Shown here piece by piece: positions 40,231-53,000 of a stretch of DNA of 64,000 bases. The DNA is taken from contig NC_089979.1 of the NCBI RefSeq assembly GCF_036417845.1, positions 9,787,424 to 9,851,423 of the forward strand, read 5' to 3'. The notes beneath the pieces are model-generated. The model made no database searches, was not told where the DNA came from, and saw only the letters and a program-made list of their open reading frames with translations. The number at the start of each line of letters is the position of its first letter. Position 1 is the first letter of the stretch. Origin of the DNA: Apteryx mantelli. Its lineage: Eukaryota; Chordata; Aves; Apterygiformes; Apterygidae. The position numbers and the translations under genes are program-made.

Positions 40231-43200
40231 CAGGTTCTGGGGAAATATTTATAAAGTGAAGTACAGGGTGGGATCACAGACACCAGTGATGATCTCTTCC
40301 TTCCATAATGTAACATAAAGAAAGCCCAGTTAGCGTGCAAATAAGCTTTACAATTGTTCTCTAGAGCCTGGATTTCTGAAAGGTCACACTGAAAACTTTC
40401 AAAACATCAGGCAGAAAATACTCAATATGCCTGAGACTGCAGAAAGCCAGAAACACCATATCTGAAGAAAGAAAATGTTTTAGCACCTATTGGGTCTGCA
40501 TATCTTTACAGCCACTCAGTGCCAACATGTGCTATTCTGCTGTTCACAAGGTATGAGAGGAAAGAGACTTTTTCATAACACTATAGCACACCAGGGTTTG
40601 CTTAAGTGTTCCAGTGTGGGAAGGAGGGAAGGTTTTAGAAGACTACCTGGCAGGAGGAGACATGGAAAGTTAAGTTGTTATTAACATACAACGCAGCCAT
40701 GGGGAGTCATCATCAGTTTTCTTTTCCTGACATTTGTGAGCTGAGTTTTCCAGTGTTGAGCAATCACTGCCCACTGGGAAAGAAAACAATAAACTTGCTT
40801 TGTTCTAGCATTTGTCAAATCATAAGTGAGACAATAACAGAGCATATATATGAAAAGTAAGGCACAGCAACCTCCACACATGGAAGGAGCCTGAGAGAGC
40901 ACTAAAGAATAACACCAGTGGATAACACAGTAATAGGGTTCCTGTCATCCTCAGTGAGGTAGAAGTTTTATAATACAGATGAGGCATAAAAGACATCTGA
41001 ATAGGGACACTCTCATGGGCTAATAAAACCTTACATTTTGGCAACACACTTTGTCTCAGCTACTAAAAGAGTTCATAGAGTTGTCCCGAACAAGTGACAT
41101 GTTTTGGTCTAATAGTTCTAGACCAATTCTGAATTGTTCTAATCAGGTAGGTGAGGCAGATTTTAGAAAAACAAAGAAATAGAGCCACAACAGTGGGGTA
41201 AAGGTGTATCTCATCTTCTTCCATAAAATACTTCCCTGAAATATTGGCTTCTTCTCTTTCTAGATGCTGCCAATGTGTCTGAGAGGCAAGCTAAATTTCA
41301 GAACACTATAGATTCTAATCAATCAGATTTATTCAGCTTTCATCCTCATCCTTGGCAATTATGTTATAGGTATAGTTAACCCGAGAAACCACAGTTCTGG
41401 AGAGAAGAAAATTTTAAGCATAATGCTGTGTACACACAAGCTGTTCTTTTTCTAACCTTGAAACCCCTTCCACCTGCTCTGCTGCAAATTGAGGAGACTG
41501 TTGAAAAGACAGAGAGTGTCTCTAAATTAGAGGATCTTTTTGCTAGCCCTAGCAGGGAAATAATTATCTCTCTCTCCTGTGTATTCTCCTGCAGGATTTG
41601 AAGCCCAGGAATGTCAGCCCACTGAAGCAAGTTCATGAGGCAAAAAGATGGGGCCTTGTACTGAAAAGATGAAAAAAAAAAGAGGATATGTTTTATTTTA
41701 TCAAAGATAGATAAATACACAGGAGACAAAAATATCTGTTATTTTGTCCCAGGAATGGAAGAACAAGATCTATTTTATGGGGGAGGAGGAGAAATAGTTG
41801 GTATAGAATGACACAGAACAAAAAAACCTGCAGCCTCCGAAGAAATAATCTAATGATAAGGTCTTTTAACCAGAGAAAAACATGCCCAAGGCAGACAGTG
41901 CTTCATTTCAGTCATTTAAAAAATGGACAACACAGAACAGGACCCAATTCTGTATAAGCAGAGAGATGGAGGAGGTTACTGAATAACAAAACTTTTCCTT
42001 CACTCTTATCTCTGTCTCTAAGATATGACAGACAGACAGGAAAGAAGCTGCAGAACAATACACACTAAGTTTCATTGTCTTCAGAAGGATGCGTGTGGGA
42101 TTGATTTTGTATTTGGCAACTGGAAACAGAAACTCTCTTATTCAAAGAGAGGAAATAAAGAGCATGGATGATTTCTTGATTGCAGCTGAACCAAAAGTCT
42201 CCCGATCTCAGTCAAAACAGACCTGTTTAAGGCACTGGAGTAACTGCTGCCACAACTGATAAAAGCCTGGTGACATACCCAGCCCATCTCTCTGCCAGTC
42301 TGGATTTCTTCCTTAGATATACTTACAGGACTCTGTTTCCTAGGTTAGTTATGGAGGCTGATAACATGATGGACTTTAAGACCTTGGGCTGTGTATCATT
42401 ACTGACTAAAGAAAAAGAGAAGTTTTCTGTTGGCAGCTGCAGAAGGATGTTTGGATGGTTTGGATTGAGTTAGTGTTTCTGTCATTTACAACTCAGCTGT
42501 CGTGGTTTCCATAATCCTCTATGGTAGTGGACTTTGTGATTGTTTAACTGCTCCTTGTTATGTCTGTTATGTCTCTGCCCATTGGGTGGCCTGACAGGAG
42601 GAGGAGATGAGAGAGATTGCTCCAGCCTTGCAAAAGGACCTGAAAGATACCCTGAGGGAGACACTGACAGTGTTTCCACAACAGTGGATAGCACACCAGT
42701 GTGCCACCGCACATTAGCTGCTGTCAACAAGGCAGACAGGAAGAGGCAGCCTCAAGGAAAGGATATGCCAGACCTAACAGCCATTTCATCAACACAGCTC
42801 AGAGTAACTCTGACAGAGTCCACAAGAGAGGAAAACAAGAAAGTCCTTCTTAACAAGCATGAAGTTCTCCTCCCAGCTATATGCAGCACAGCATCCAGCC
42901 AGGATACACCTTTGCAGCCAAGATACACCTGCTTTGTGCATCCTCTTCACCCAGCCACCTCCCACTAGTCTTTGGACTGCCAGGTGACCAGCTGGCCCTT
43001 CAGAAGGGCAGGCAACCTTCCTCCTCTAATTATTCCTCTTATCACTGAGGGGTCTCCTTCCTACAGGCAGCCTCATTTCTCCAAATAGAGAAACAAGAAG
43101 TGGGTTTTTTTCTTTCTTTCTTTCTTTCTCCTTAAAATGAGAGCCAGAAATGCAAGAAGTTCATTACATTCTGCCTGGATGCTCAATTAATCCACATAGC

Positions 43201-46200
43201 CCATTTCCCAGTGCTTAAGTGCAGCTTTCACCTCTGGTTCATCAAGCTATAGAGGAGTTACATAAGTTCAGGCCTTGCTTAGCCAAAGGGTCTCTTAAGT
43301 ACTTCCTCTCCCATGGCAGTGGGGATCCTCGCCATCAGCCCCTCTCAAATAAACAGGAAAATTTAATTATGACATAGGTTTATTTTTTTTTAATCTGCTG
43401 ACTTTGAAACTCTGCCTGTTGTTTTCAGGATCCCACAGCTATGATAAAACTACCTTTTTTCAGTCCAGATCATTCTGCCTGTTTACTGCTTATCCAACTA
43501 AAGTGATATTTATTCTGCTTTAGAAATATTCATTTATATTTTACTCTCTTCACTACAGTGAAAACAACAGCCTAGTACAACACAACTATATCCTTAAAAA
43601 CTGCTGTGGGGATAACAAACACTTCTGATGTCAAAATGTATATTTTAAGGAAAACATAAGTACATAATATCCCTTTTGTTTTTACTGAATTTAATGGCAA
43701 AAACCATACAAATTGCATTATATTCGAGTCCATCCAGAATTGCTCTGGTTGTTTATTACTTTTAGGGTGAAAAAAAATAAAGGTAATTATTTTTCTGATG
43801 GAGCTACTCTAATGCAACCAGAAAATTTGTAAGAATGCCCAGCAAGTTTTCCTATGTCCAAAGGATTCAAAGAGTGAAGCTGAGTTTCATATAAAACATA
43901 TCAAAATCATCTTGGTAATCCTAACAAAACCTAGAAGTGAATCAAGTGCTTAGATGAGTGAAGATTGCATGTCAAGGGGCAGAGTGAATGACACTGACAT
44001 ATCCCCCACAACTCCTGGTAATAAATACTTCAGTGTGAGGCACGGTCACAAGTGGTTGGGAAAGAGTGGGAGGTTATTCTGGGTGGTGTCCATCTCACCA
44101 CCCAGTCAAGCAGTCCTGCTTTGTATAAGTGGTTATATGCTCAGTGGGCCAAAGATTGTCTCAGCACCTGTGTGATGAGGTGCTCACAAGAGGTATAAAG
44201 ATGTAATTTCAAATCCTGCTTTACATCAGACAAAATAGAAGTTTGAAGATGATTGTTCCTTATTTCAGATGAGGATCCAAACCACTAGATATCTATTAGG
44301 AACATCTTTGAAAGACTTTCTCATTTTGACAAGAAATGTCAAGAAACCTTTCCTCAGTAGCGTTTTGTGGCTCAGAAAAGCTTTGGTCAAACAGTGCCTG
44401 GCTAGGTCTGATAGCACTGGGTAAAACACCAGCCCTATTCTTTGATGTTATCTCAGACTCCTGCTATGTGTGAAGGTTGTCAGGCTATATTAATATAGTT
44501 GCTCTCATATCTTCTCACTTATGATTTACTCCTCCGTTCAGTGGTTTGAACCACCTCTTTTCTTCAAATTCTTCTGGTGAAAGGATATTAAAATCTGGAA
44601 TTCTTCTTTTGGGCTCTTTCCTTCACTTCATGTAACATTACACAACTGCATGCTGCTGCTGCATCCTTCTCTCATGACTCTCTCTTAACACTGGCACCTG
44701 CTTAAGGGACACAGACCTTCTCATGGTGGCAACATCTCCCTGTTACCACATTCTGCCACTGCTATTCTCTTCCTCTGCTTTTCAGGGGTCCAATATAATC
44801 ATAGTATGAACAGTCAACGGGCAGTCGTTGGAGTGAGAGTAAGAATTTCTGTGGGTGCTTTGGTCTTACCACACCACCAGCTTCTGAAGTCATGAATGAG
44901 GAGAGTAACAGTCATCACACAATCCTGGGGTGAGTTAGGACAAGCTTACTGGGAGTGCATCTCCTCACTAGACCTACTCTGCAGGAAAGATCATTCTATA
45001 TGAAAGAACAGGAGGTAAAAATAAAAGTTCTACCTTGGATTAAGATTTAATCCAGTAGTTCATTCCCTGAGTCTTCTCAGCTATTGTATATCCAGGAGCC
45101 AAGCTGGAACATGGATTCACAAGTCATAGGCATCCCCTAATGTCACAGTTAAAAATATGTGGAAAAAATTGACTCCACTAGTGTTCTTCTTGCTTTTTTG
45201 CAAAGAGGCAGAAAAAACTCTGCAATTGCATATCTTTGAAGTGTCCTTTTTTTTTTGATTACCTTTTTGTCTGGTCCTTTTGTTTGACCTGCATGGAAGT
45301 CCCATTCTACAGTGTCCAACTATCAGTTTCAGAGCACAGATTGTCAGTAATGGCATCAATCATTCAATGATGTCACTATCAAAGTTTTATAGCTTCAGGC
45401 ATCTGGAGTTCATCATTACATTGATACCCCATGGCTATAAAAAAATAAATTGAAGAGAAGCTAACAAGGTGGAACAGATCTATTCTTTGGGTGAAAATAA
45501 TGCTTCCCAGGAGAGTGCAGCAAAGCAAGATGCCTGCAAGCATTACTGTGCTGAGAAGACCAGAACTGGTGTTGGTGGAGCTGGCTTGCGAACGAAGGAG
45601 TTTGGAACGGCTAAGAGATTCAGCACTGCCATTCAACAGCCCTCGTTAGTACCACTCCCAAAGAGCCCGTACAGCAAGTGAGAGGTAGTAAAGGGAGGCC
45701 CAGCCTAATGGGTCAGTCAGTCTGCTATACTGCTTCCCTGAGATACAGTCAGAAATAAAATATAGACACCCACTGCACTCAGAAGAGTGAGTTCTGCCTT
45801 CAAGGTATTAGCTGGGTTACAGGAATGGGTGACTATGCTGGGTCTGGGCCAAACACAGAACTGAAGAGAAGTAGCTGGACATCTGCCAGACTCTCTTTGC
45901 TGAGTCAAGAGAGTCTCAATGGGAAGAGAACCTGGCCTTGTATGTTCAGCCCATACAAAATACTGAGGTCTGCAAAAATAAAGAGTACATGCACAAGCAT
46001 CCATGACTCTGGGGTATTGAAATAATGCAAGACGAATAGCTGCAATTCAACAGTTAATAGCCCATCAAAGATAAAAAAAGAATTCTTCCCTGTGCTGCAG
46101 AAATTGTTAAAATTGAGCTGCTAGAAGCTGGCCACATTTTGTTAAAAAGAAATTCATCACTTGTCCCCTTCCCATCCTGATGTATACAATAAGGTAATTT

Positions 46201-46559
46201 AAATTAGCACAGGATAAATAAAGTTTTGAAGTACAAAGGTGAATATGAGTCAAGAACAGAATTATATGGAAAGTTTGCAAATGATGATGACAAGTGTCAT
46301 CACATCTAAGTAACATCTACAGCTCTCTTCAGAAAATTACTAATGAAATTTAACTGCCTTCTTTCTTCAGTGGAATATGTATCAGTCAGATAGAAATACC
46401 TAAATGGTGTTATCCTCTACAGTTATAAAACATGAATACTTCCTTTGTGTTGCTTCTTTACTTTTTTGTTGTTATAATACTATTCTTTAATTTTATTCAG
46501 AGGTGTTGGAAGGCACTACCTGAACACACCCAAATAAATGATCATTTCAATATTTCCTG
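40231..46559. other. Intergenic, nothing recognised apart from (TTTC)n
   Basis: The longest frame, + 42540-42968 (142 codons), has an unremarkable polar composition and no domain I recognise. All other frames are short. Confidence 0.5.
43105..43130. repeat. (TTTC)n microsatellite
   Basis: Five TTTC units follow a T run. Confidence 0.92.
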
Positions 46560-47415
46560 ATGGTTTACTTTTCCTACATCTGTGATCGTGCTTCCCCAAA
46601 CTGTTTCTGGAAGGTGCATCTGTTTCTTGATGCTCAGTTCCCAAAACTGGTGTCAGGGCCCTGAGGGTGCTGCCTGCCCTCCTTGCCCCTGCCCACCCCA
46701 GGCCTCCCCTAACCCCCAGACCCCCATTTCAGCCCAGTCTGGGGCTGTCAGTCCCTGCCCCGTGACACTGCAGTGGTGCTGGCTCCAGCCCTGCCCCTGC
46801 CCTGCCTGCCCCTGCCTGGCCAAGGGCCCCCTGACCCCAACACATGGGCGCCTGCCAGTTCCAGCCCTGTCCCATCCCCATCCCCATGGCAGTGGCCAGT
46901 GTTGGGGCTGGGGCTGTCCCAGCTGCCCCCAGTGCCCTGCTCCCAAGGCCCCCCCCGACACCGGCCTCCAGAGCCCCTGGCCCACGCAACATCCTGACAA
47001 GTGGACAGCATCCAGTTATGGCTTTACCAGTATTGAGCAGATTATTTCACAAGCCTTAAAAGACTCCTTTCCTGCTTATACATCACAATGTTTGTTTTTT
47101 CTGCAGCAGCATGACATTGCTGGCTCAATTTCAATAACCCCCAGATCATTTCTTGCAGAACTGTTATTTAAGCAGCTGTTCCCCATCATGTGCTGGTGTA
47201 ACTGATTACTGCATACAGTACCTTGTACTTGCCCCTAGTGAACTCCATCTTTTCTTTTCTTTTTTTCCAGAGCAGATCTCAAAGTAGTCAAAATCATTTT
47301 TTAAATCCAGTTGTGTCCTTCAACCGCTGAAGATCCTTCTTGGGCAGGTGCTTAGAGAGAACATTGCCCATTTCATCATCCAGGCTTTTATCCCTAATAG
47401 ATATTTCTAAGTGTA
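46560..47415 (-). mobile_element. Ancient CR1 LINE fragment, interrupted by an LTR-like insertion
   Basis: On the minus strand this is an old CR1 ORF2 segment in two parts (46560-46650 and 47000-47415). The right part shows the reverse of the familiar stretch ATTGCTGGCTCA...ATAACCCCCAGATC (47117-47148) and CTGTTCCCCATCATGTGCTGG. The left part ends TTCCCAAAACTGG and the right part resumes with TGGACAGC...GGCTTTACCAGTATTGAG. In intact CR1 these are contiguous (CCAAAACTGGACAC...CCTCACCAG). The 349-bp block between them is a later insertion. Confidence 0.8.
46651..46999. mobile_element. GC-rich LTR-like insertion with 7-bp inverted termini and a 5-bp target duplication
   Basis: The block begins TGTCAGG and ends CCTGACA, perfect inverted ends of the TG...CA type typical of LTRs. 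It is flanked by ACTGG (46646-46650) and AGTGG (47000-47004), a 5-bp target duplication with one mismatch. Removing it restores a continuous CR1 sequence, which independently fixes both ends. It is C-rich (many GCCCCTGCC-like strings) and unlike the surrounding AT-rich DNA. A solo LTR of an endogenous retrovirus is the simplest reading, since ERVL-type integrations give 5 bp. A short DNA transposon is possible. Strand is unknown. A 207-codon frame across it (46582-47205) is fortuitous. Confidence 0.65.
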
Positions 47416-48738
47416 AATAATGTAATGCCATTGAAGTTAAAGAAAGTCACTGCTCTACAATCACAAACAAAATGGAACACCAGAATAAGTTTACTAAGAA
47501 CTCTCCATTTTAGCTGGCAAAAATATACATAGCTGAATGAACAGGAACATCTTTACTGTTCTTGTGATTTCAGACAACTTTCAGTTCAAATCTGGAGGAA
47601 GACTTCAATTCTCTTTCCTGCATTTGTAGCACTACAGCTTCACCTGCTTGCCAGCCATTTGCTAAGGCTGTCAACTTCTGTAAAAAAACAACAAAGCTAC
47701 TGCCTTGTCCACTGATTCTTAAAACTCTTCTCTGCCATGATTCCAGAAGAAATCTCATAAGAGGTCAACTACTATGTAAAGGCCATTGCTTACCACAGTG
47801 GTTGCAACTGCTCCCCACACTTTCCTTGTTATCCAAAGTTCCTTCCATTTCCTTGCTACGTCTAAGCGCTGCCTCCCATCTTGGGCTGAAAATCCACTGG
47901 AACCAGAAATATTTTCATGTTATATATCTGTAAAGATTTATGCAAAGGGGTTGTAGCCACAAGATGATACTGTAATTCAAAGAAAAAAATATATATAGAA
48001 AATCTCAGAGCAATCAAAAAACGCACTGGGCTTTCATTTCAGAAGCATCTTGTATATTATAACATGAATCATATAGGAGTGACACTGTGTTCAACGGGCA
48101 GTAGAATCATAGGATTCTGATACTGCTAAAACAAAATGTCTGAGCTGCTACAGGCTGAAATCATCCACCAGAAATGTCTTTATAGAGAGATGCCAGGAAA
48201 AATATAATAAGGTGTAGAGTAGCTAGGAGCTTCCTCCTTACAAAGCACTGGAATTTAAGGGTTTTTTTTACTTCCGTTATCATTTCAGAGTGATTAATTC
48301 TTTTGGCTTTCCCATATAACTGAAAGCAGCCACAACCATTCTGTATGCAAATTATATTGTATAATTCATGCTGCCATTATAAACAATATTAATCAAAATA
48401 ACAGTGCCTGTGGTTTGACTCTCATATGAACCTATTTAACTTGTCTTTAAAGCCCTACAGGTGTCGTAAGCATTCACCATGCCTGTTTCCTGGAAAAAGA
48501 TTTTGGATGTTCTATATATCCATGTGTCACCTGGCACTAATATGATATTCTCCTTGGCTCTTAGCAGCCTCACAATTTTGAAAACAACATAGATTCAGCC
48601 TTAAAAACTGACAGTGCTGTCTCTAGTCATGTAAGAGAGGATCAGATTAATCTCCTATGTAGGACAGACCAATCTACAGGCCAATTTTTCATCTTTCTCT
48701 GGAGTAGCAAGAACCTGCCATTGCTACCCAAAGGAGGC
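47416..48738. other. Intergenic; AT-rich block at 48270-48480 resembling a conserved noncoding element
   Basis: No gene seen. 48270-48480 contains octamer (ATGCAAAT at 48344-48351), forkhead-like (ATAAACAAT) and ATTAAT strings in quick succession. Confidence 0.4.
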
Positions 48739-50062
48739 CACAGAATCACAGAACAGTTGAGGTTGGAAGGAACCTCTGGCGATTGTCTAGTCCAATCCCC
48801 CTGCTCAAGAAGGGCCATCTAGAGCACGTTGCACAGGATCATGTTCGTATGGCTTTTGAATATCTCCAAGGCTGGAGACTCCACAACGTCTCTGGGCAAC
48901 CTGTGCCAGTGTTCAACCACCCTCACAGTAAAAAAGTTTTTTTCTTATATTTAAGTGGAATTTCCTGCATTTCTGTTTGTGCCCATTGCCTCTTGTCCTG
49001 TCACTGGGCACCACTGAGAAGAGTCTGGCTCTGTTTTCTTTGCACCCTCCCTTCAGATATTTATACATATTGACAAGATCCTCCTGCAGTCTTCTCTTTT
49101 CCAGGCTGAACAGGCCCAGCTCTCTCAGCCTCTCCTCGCATGAGAGATGCTCCAGTTCTTTAAAAACCTTAGTAGCCCTTTGCTGGACTTGCTCCAGTAG
49201 CTCCATATCTCTCTTGTATTGGGGAGCCCACAACTGGACACAGTTCTCCAGGTGTGGCCTCACCAGGGCTGAGTACAGGGGAAGGATCACCTCCCTCGAC
49301 CTGCTGGCAATGCTCTGCCTACTGCACCCCAGGATACCATTGGCCTTCTTGGCTGCAGGGTACATTGCTGGCTCATGGCAAACGTTTTGCCCACCAGGAC
49401 CCAGAGGTCTTTCTCTGTAGGGCTGCTCTCCAGCAAGTCAGCCCCCAGCCTGTACTGGTGCATGGGGTTATTCCTCCCCAGGTGCAGGACCCTGCACTTG
49501 CCTTTGTTGAACTTCAGGAGGTTCCTCTCCGCCCACCTCTCCAGCCTGTCCAGGTCTCTCTGAATGGCAGCACAGCCCTCTGGTGTATCGGCCACTCCCC
49601 CCAGTTTGGTATCATCAGCAAACTTGCTGAGGGTGCACTCTGTGCCTTCATCCAGGTCACTGATGAATAAGTTGAACAGGATTCGGCCCAGGTTGACCCC
49701 TGGGGGACAACACTAGCTACAAGCCTCCAAGTAGACTTTGCACCACTGATCACCACCCTCTGAGCTCTGCCATTCAGCCAGTTCTCAGTCCACCTCTATG
49801 TCTGCTCATCTAGCCCGTACTTCATCAGCTTACCTATGAGGATGTTATGGGAGGCAGTGTCAAAAGCCTTTCTGAAGCCAAGGTAGACAACATCCACTGC
49901 TCTCCCCTCATCTACCTGGCCAGTCATTCCATCAGAGAAGGCTATCAGGTTGGTTAAGCATGATTTCCCCTTGGTGAATACATGCTGACTCCTCCTGATC
50001 ACCTTCTTGTCCTTCATGTGCCTGGAAATGGTGTCCAGGATTAGCTACTCCATCAATTTGAT
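48739..50062 (-). mobile_element. CR1 LINE, 5'-truncated, 3' half of ORF2 and 3' end (best-preserved copy)
   Basis: A CR1 non-LTR retrotransposon lies antisense to the window. Read on the minus strand from about 50062, it gives reverse-transcriptase motifs: FTKGKSCLTNLIAF (about 49975-49934), then a region ending VPQGS, then [12 protein letters not shown] and the FADDTKLGG catalytic-type motif (about 49620-49594), then the C-terminal thumb region. The typical CR1 tail, ending in the TCTGTGATTCTGTG motif, reaches 48739. The reading frame is broken: the VPQGST and LGRILFNLF parts lie in different frames around 49700, and the final domain (49365-48913) lies in another frame from the FADD part. 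The copy is therefore dead. The 5' end is cut at about 50062, as usual for CR1. Its closeness to the family makes it the youngest CR1 in the window. Confidence 0.95.
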
Positions 50063-53000
50063 CTGGTACAACAAATCCTGCTACACTAGAGAATGACAGT
50101 TTGGGGTGATTTGAAGAAATGCAATACAAATCAAATAGCTTGCTCAAACATGAATCTGTTATCTTCCTTTTATGCCAAGAAAGATACTATTGAATGTGAA
50201 AACAAGATAATAGAATAGAGAAACAAGCGCTATGCTAATCCCATACACATTAATGGTATCATTTCAGAGAATGACTAAAGATTGCCATGAGTCAGCGATT
50301 CCTCCTAAACATTTCATCTAAGAACACCTACCATCCATGGCTTGACTGGCAATGAGCAGAATAACATGTTTCAGTTATGATGGGAGCTCAGTTTGAAATA
50401 AATCACTGTTAATATCAGCACACCAGGGACCAGTGCACTCTGCGATATGGTCAGTCACTTAAAGGGTTATTTTACATATTTCCCTTTTTCTATTGTAGTA
50501 AACCTTCATACAGAAGATGAAGGAGCGGGGGGCAAGAGATCTGTTGCTGGAGAAAAGGGCTGCTTAGGAACCCAATTACATTGAACTTTGTGTTTACCTG
50601 CAGGCCAGCAAAAACATAGAGTCCTACACGTTCATATACACATGTATCTGATATATTCGTATATCTGATGAAGCCACATTTCAAAAACATAAACCAGGTT
50701 CTTTCAAAAATCTGCCTGGCTTCCTGCCAGCTTGGTAGCAAGATACTGGAGAACTCACCTCAAGGGCTCTGCAGCTAGAAAGCCATGGCACCCAGGCTTT
50801 GTCAGCCCAGGCTCTCTGTTTTTACCAAAGCTCCTATAAAGGCCATCCTTGAGACTCCAGTGTTCCTGGAAGCAGGGAAGCCCAGCCCAAACTTCAGTTC
50901 CAGGCCGTCCAGGTTCCCAGGTTTGTGGAGGGAACATCCAAATGCTCCCTGGACTCCCAGGATGCCTGGGACCCAGGCTGCAAAGCAAGGAGTTCCCAGG
51001 AGTTGGAAAGCTGGTTTCTTTTTTTTATTTAAAATTTGAATAGGATTATTTCCCCCCAAATAGAAGAAGAAGAAAAAAGAAACAAAAAGGAATTTCCTTC
51101 CCATTGGAAGCATCAACATTTCTAGGTTTTGTTCCCATTCCAAGGTTCAGTACATACACATAAGCACAGGCATACACAACCCTACCAGCCTTTCCCCCCT
51201 TTGATCTGGCTGACAAGAGGATTTCCTCTTAGGATATGTCTTAACTGCAGTAACTGCAGAACACCGATCTGGATGGACTTAAAATCTGATACAACATAAC
51301 AGCTCCCTATTTACAGCTTAATTAGATTTATTGTATACATCCACAGGAAACATCTCCATCCTGTAACAAGAAAAACACTTTGAGATCTGCTTGTGAAAAC
51401 CACTACACAGAGCTAAGAATTAATCCTCTGAGAGAAAAAAAGTTATACAGAAGAGCCTTATATGTTCTTTAATATATTTTTAGTTTCATTTGATTGTCTT
51501 ACAAGTTTAAGTCTCCTTTCTAAATTAATTTCAACTGCAGCTTCTCCCATCAGGCTATCACTCCTACCATTCACTGCTTCAGATAGCAAATCAAGTATAA
51601 AATACTTGTGAACAGTCTGACTGCCATAGATCATAAAGATTTCACTTGCAGTGCATTGACTGATGAATTTTATACTTCTTTTCCTTTTAACTTCTACTGC
51701 AATTAACATGGAAGACAAAGGTCTTTTGTATTAAAAGAAAAGAAATAGGAAAAAAAAAAAGGTGTTCTTCAAAGGTATCCCATGAAGCATCGAGAACTGT
51801 CTACTAGTTTGTAAAGAGTATAATTTACTCAGCAACTCAGGTGCCCCAGGGATTCACCAGTCTAATAGCATTACAGTAGAGCTGTGGTGTGTGCACCGGA
51901 GAGAAATAAGCTAAGAAGCAGCCACGCTCTGAAACCTGGTTGGAAGAGGGTGAAAGGGTGAAGGGAAACTTCTGGGTTGCCCCTGGAGCAGTGCAAAGGA
52001 CAGCAAATCTTTTGTGGATTTTTTTTTTTTTTTAATTATTGAGACTGCACTTGCTTTTGAATTAGAATAACTGCCCTCCTTTCCCAAGGGAGAAGAATAT
52101 AATCAGTCAAAAGCGTTTTTGTTTTGTTTTAAGAACATTATCAAGTTTCAGCTTTGATTCTAAAAAAAAAAAAAACCAAAACAAAAAGCAAAAACACTAC
52201 GTCCAAAACCAAAATCTGAAGAAATAATTTCAAAATGAAAGTCTGAATTTCACTGTTTTAAAAATGTTTTTCTAAGAATTTAAAGTTTCCATCATGTTAA
52301 CACCTTTCTAAAGGCTAATTTTCAGGGAAATTGTAATAATTGCATAAAAAGACAGACCCATATTTTTCAATATAAAGCAGCCTGGCTAATATATTCCTGC
52401 TTAGCACCAGTGGCCACAAAGCCATAAGTAAAAGATTTGCAGTGGTCACATCTGTTAATCCATTTTAAAAGCTGGAGTAATAGCTGTGAGAATGAGGAAG
52501 GACTAGACCTGGGAGAGACCTGGGAGAGACATAGAGCTGGTGTGTGCTCCATCCATTAGTTAAAAGATGAATTATTCATCTCCAAAACCTTCTTATCTCC
52601 CTGCATAAAATCCACATGCTTAGACATCTTCTGACCCTTATATGTGGGTATGTGTGTCTGTGAAGACAGGGAGAGAGAAGAAGAACTTCATTTGGATATG
52701 GTAGGATTGCTGCTTTGTGAAGAAGCTATAACATGCACAGAAAAGGAAAAAGTAAAATTAAAGATTTTTTTTTAAGATATAGCCATTAACATTGATATTG
52801 ATTCCTACTCCTTAATTTTATAAATGACCTAAAGATTCTTTTCTTCTTTCTATTTTCTTTCCCCCTTTTTTTTTCCCTGCCATATGGTAACATTGAGGTA
52901 TGCAATAATTTAGCTTCATTGCCTGCAAATTTTAAAACATTTCATTGAGGTTTTCACTGCACTGAAAAAAATCATCTGTAAACTCCAGTGAATGTTGATT

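Noticed and set aside
46582..47205. 207-codon + strand frame
   Set aside because: It runs through a GC-rich LTR-like insertion and into antisense CR1, so it is a composite of repeat sequence.
48105..48130. AGAATCATAGGATTCTGA, like a CR1 3' tail
   Set aside because: No CR1 body lies on either side, so the match is only to the short terminal octamer.
48977..49670. Open frames of 138-147 codons on + across 48977-49670
   Set aside because: They are antisense shadows of the CR1 ORF2, which lies on the minus strand.
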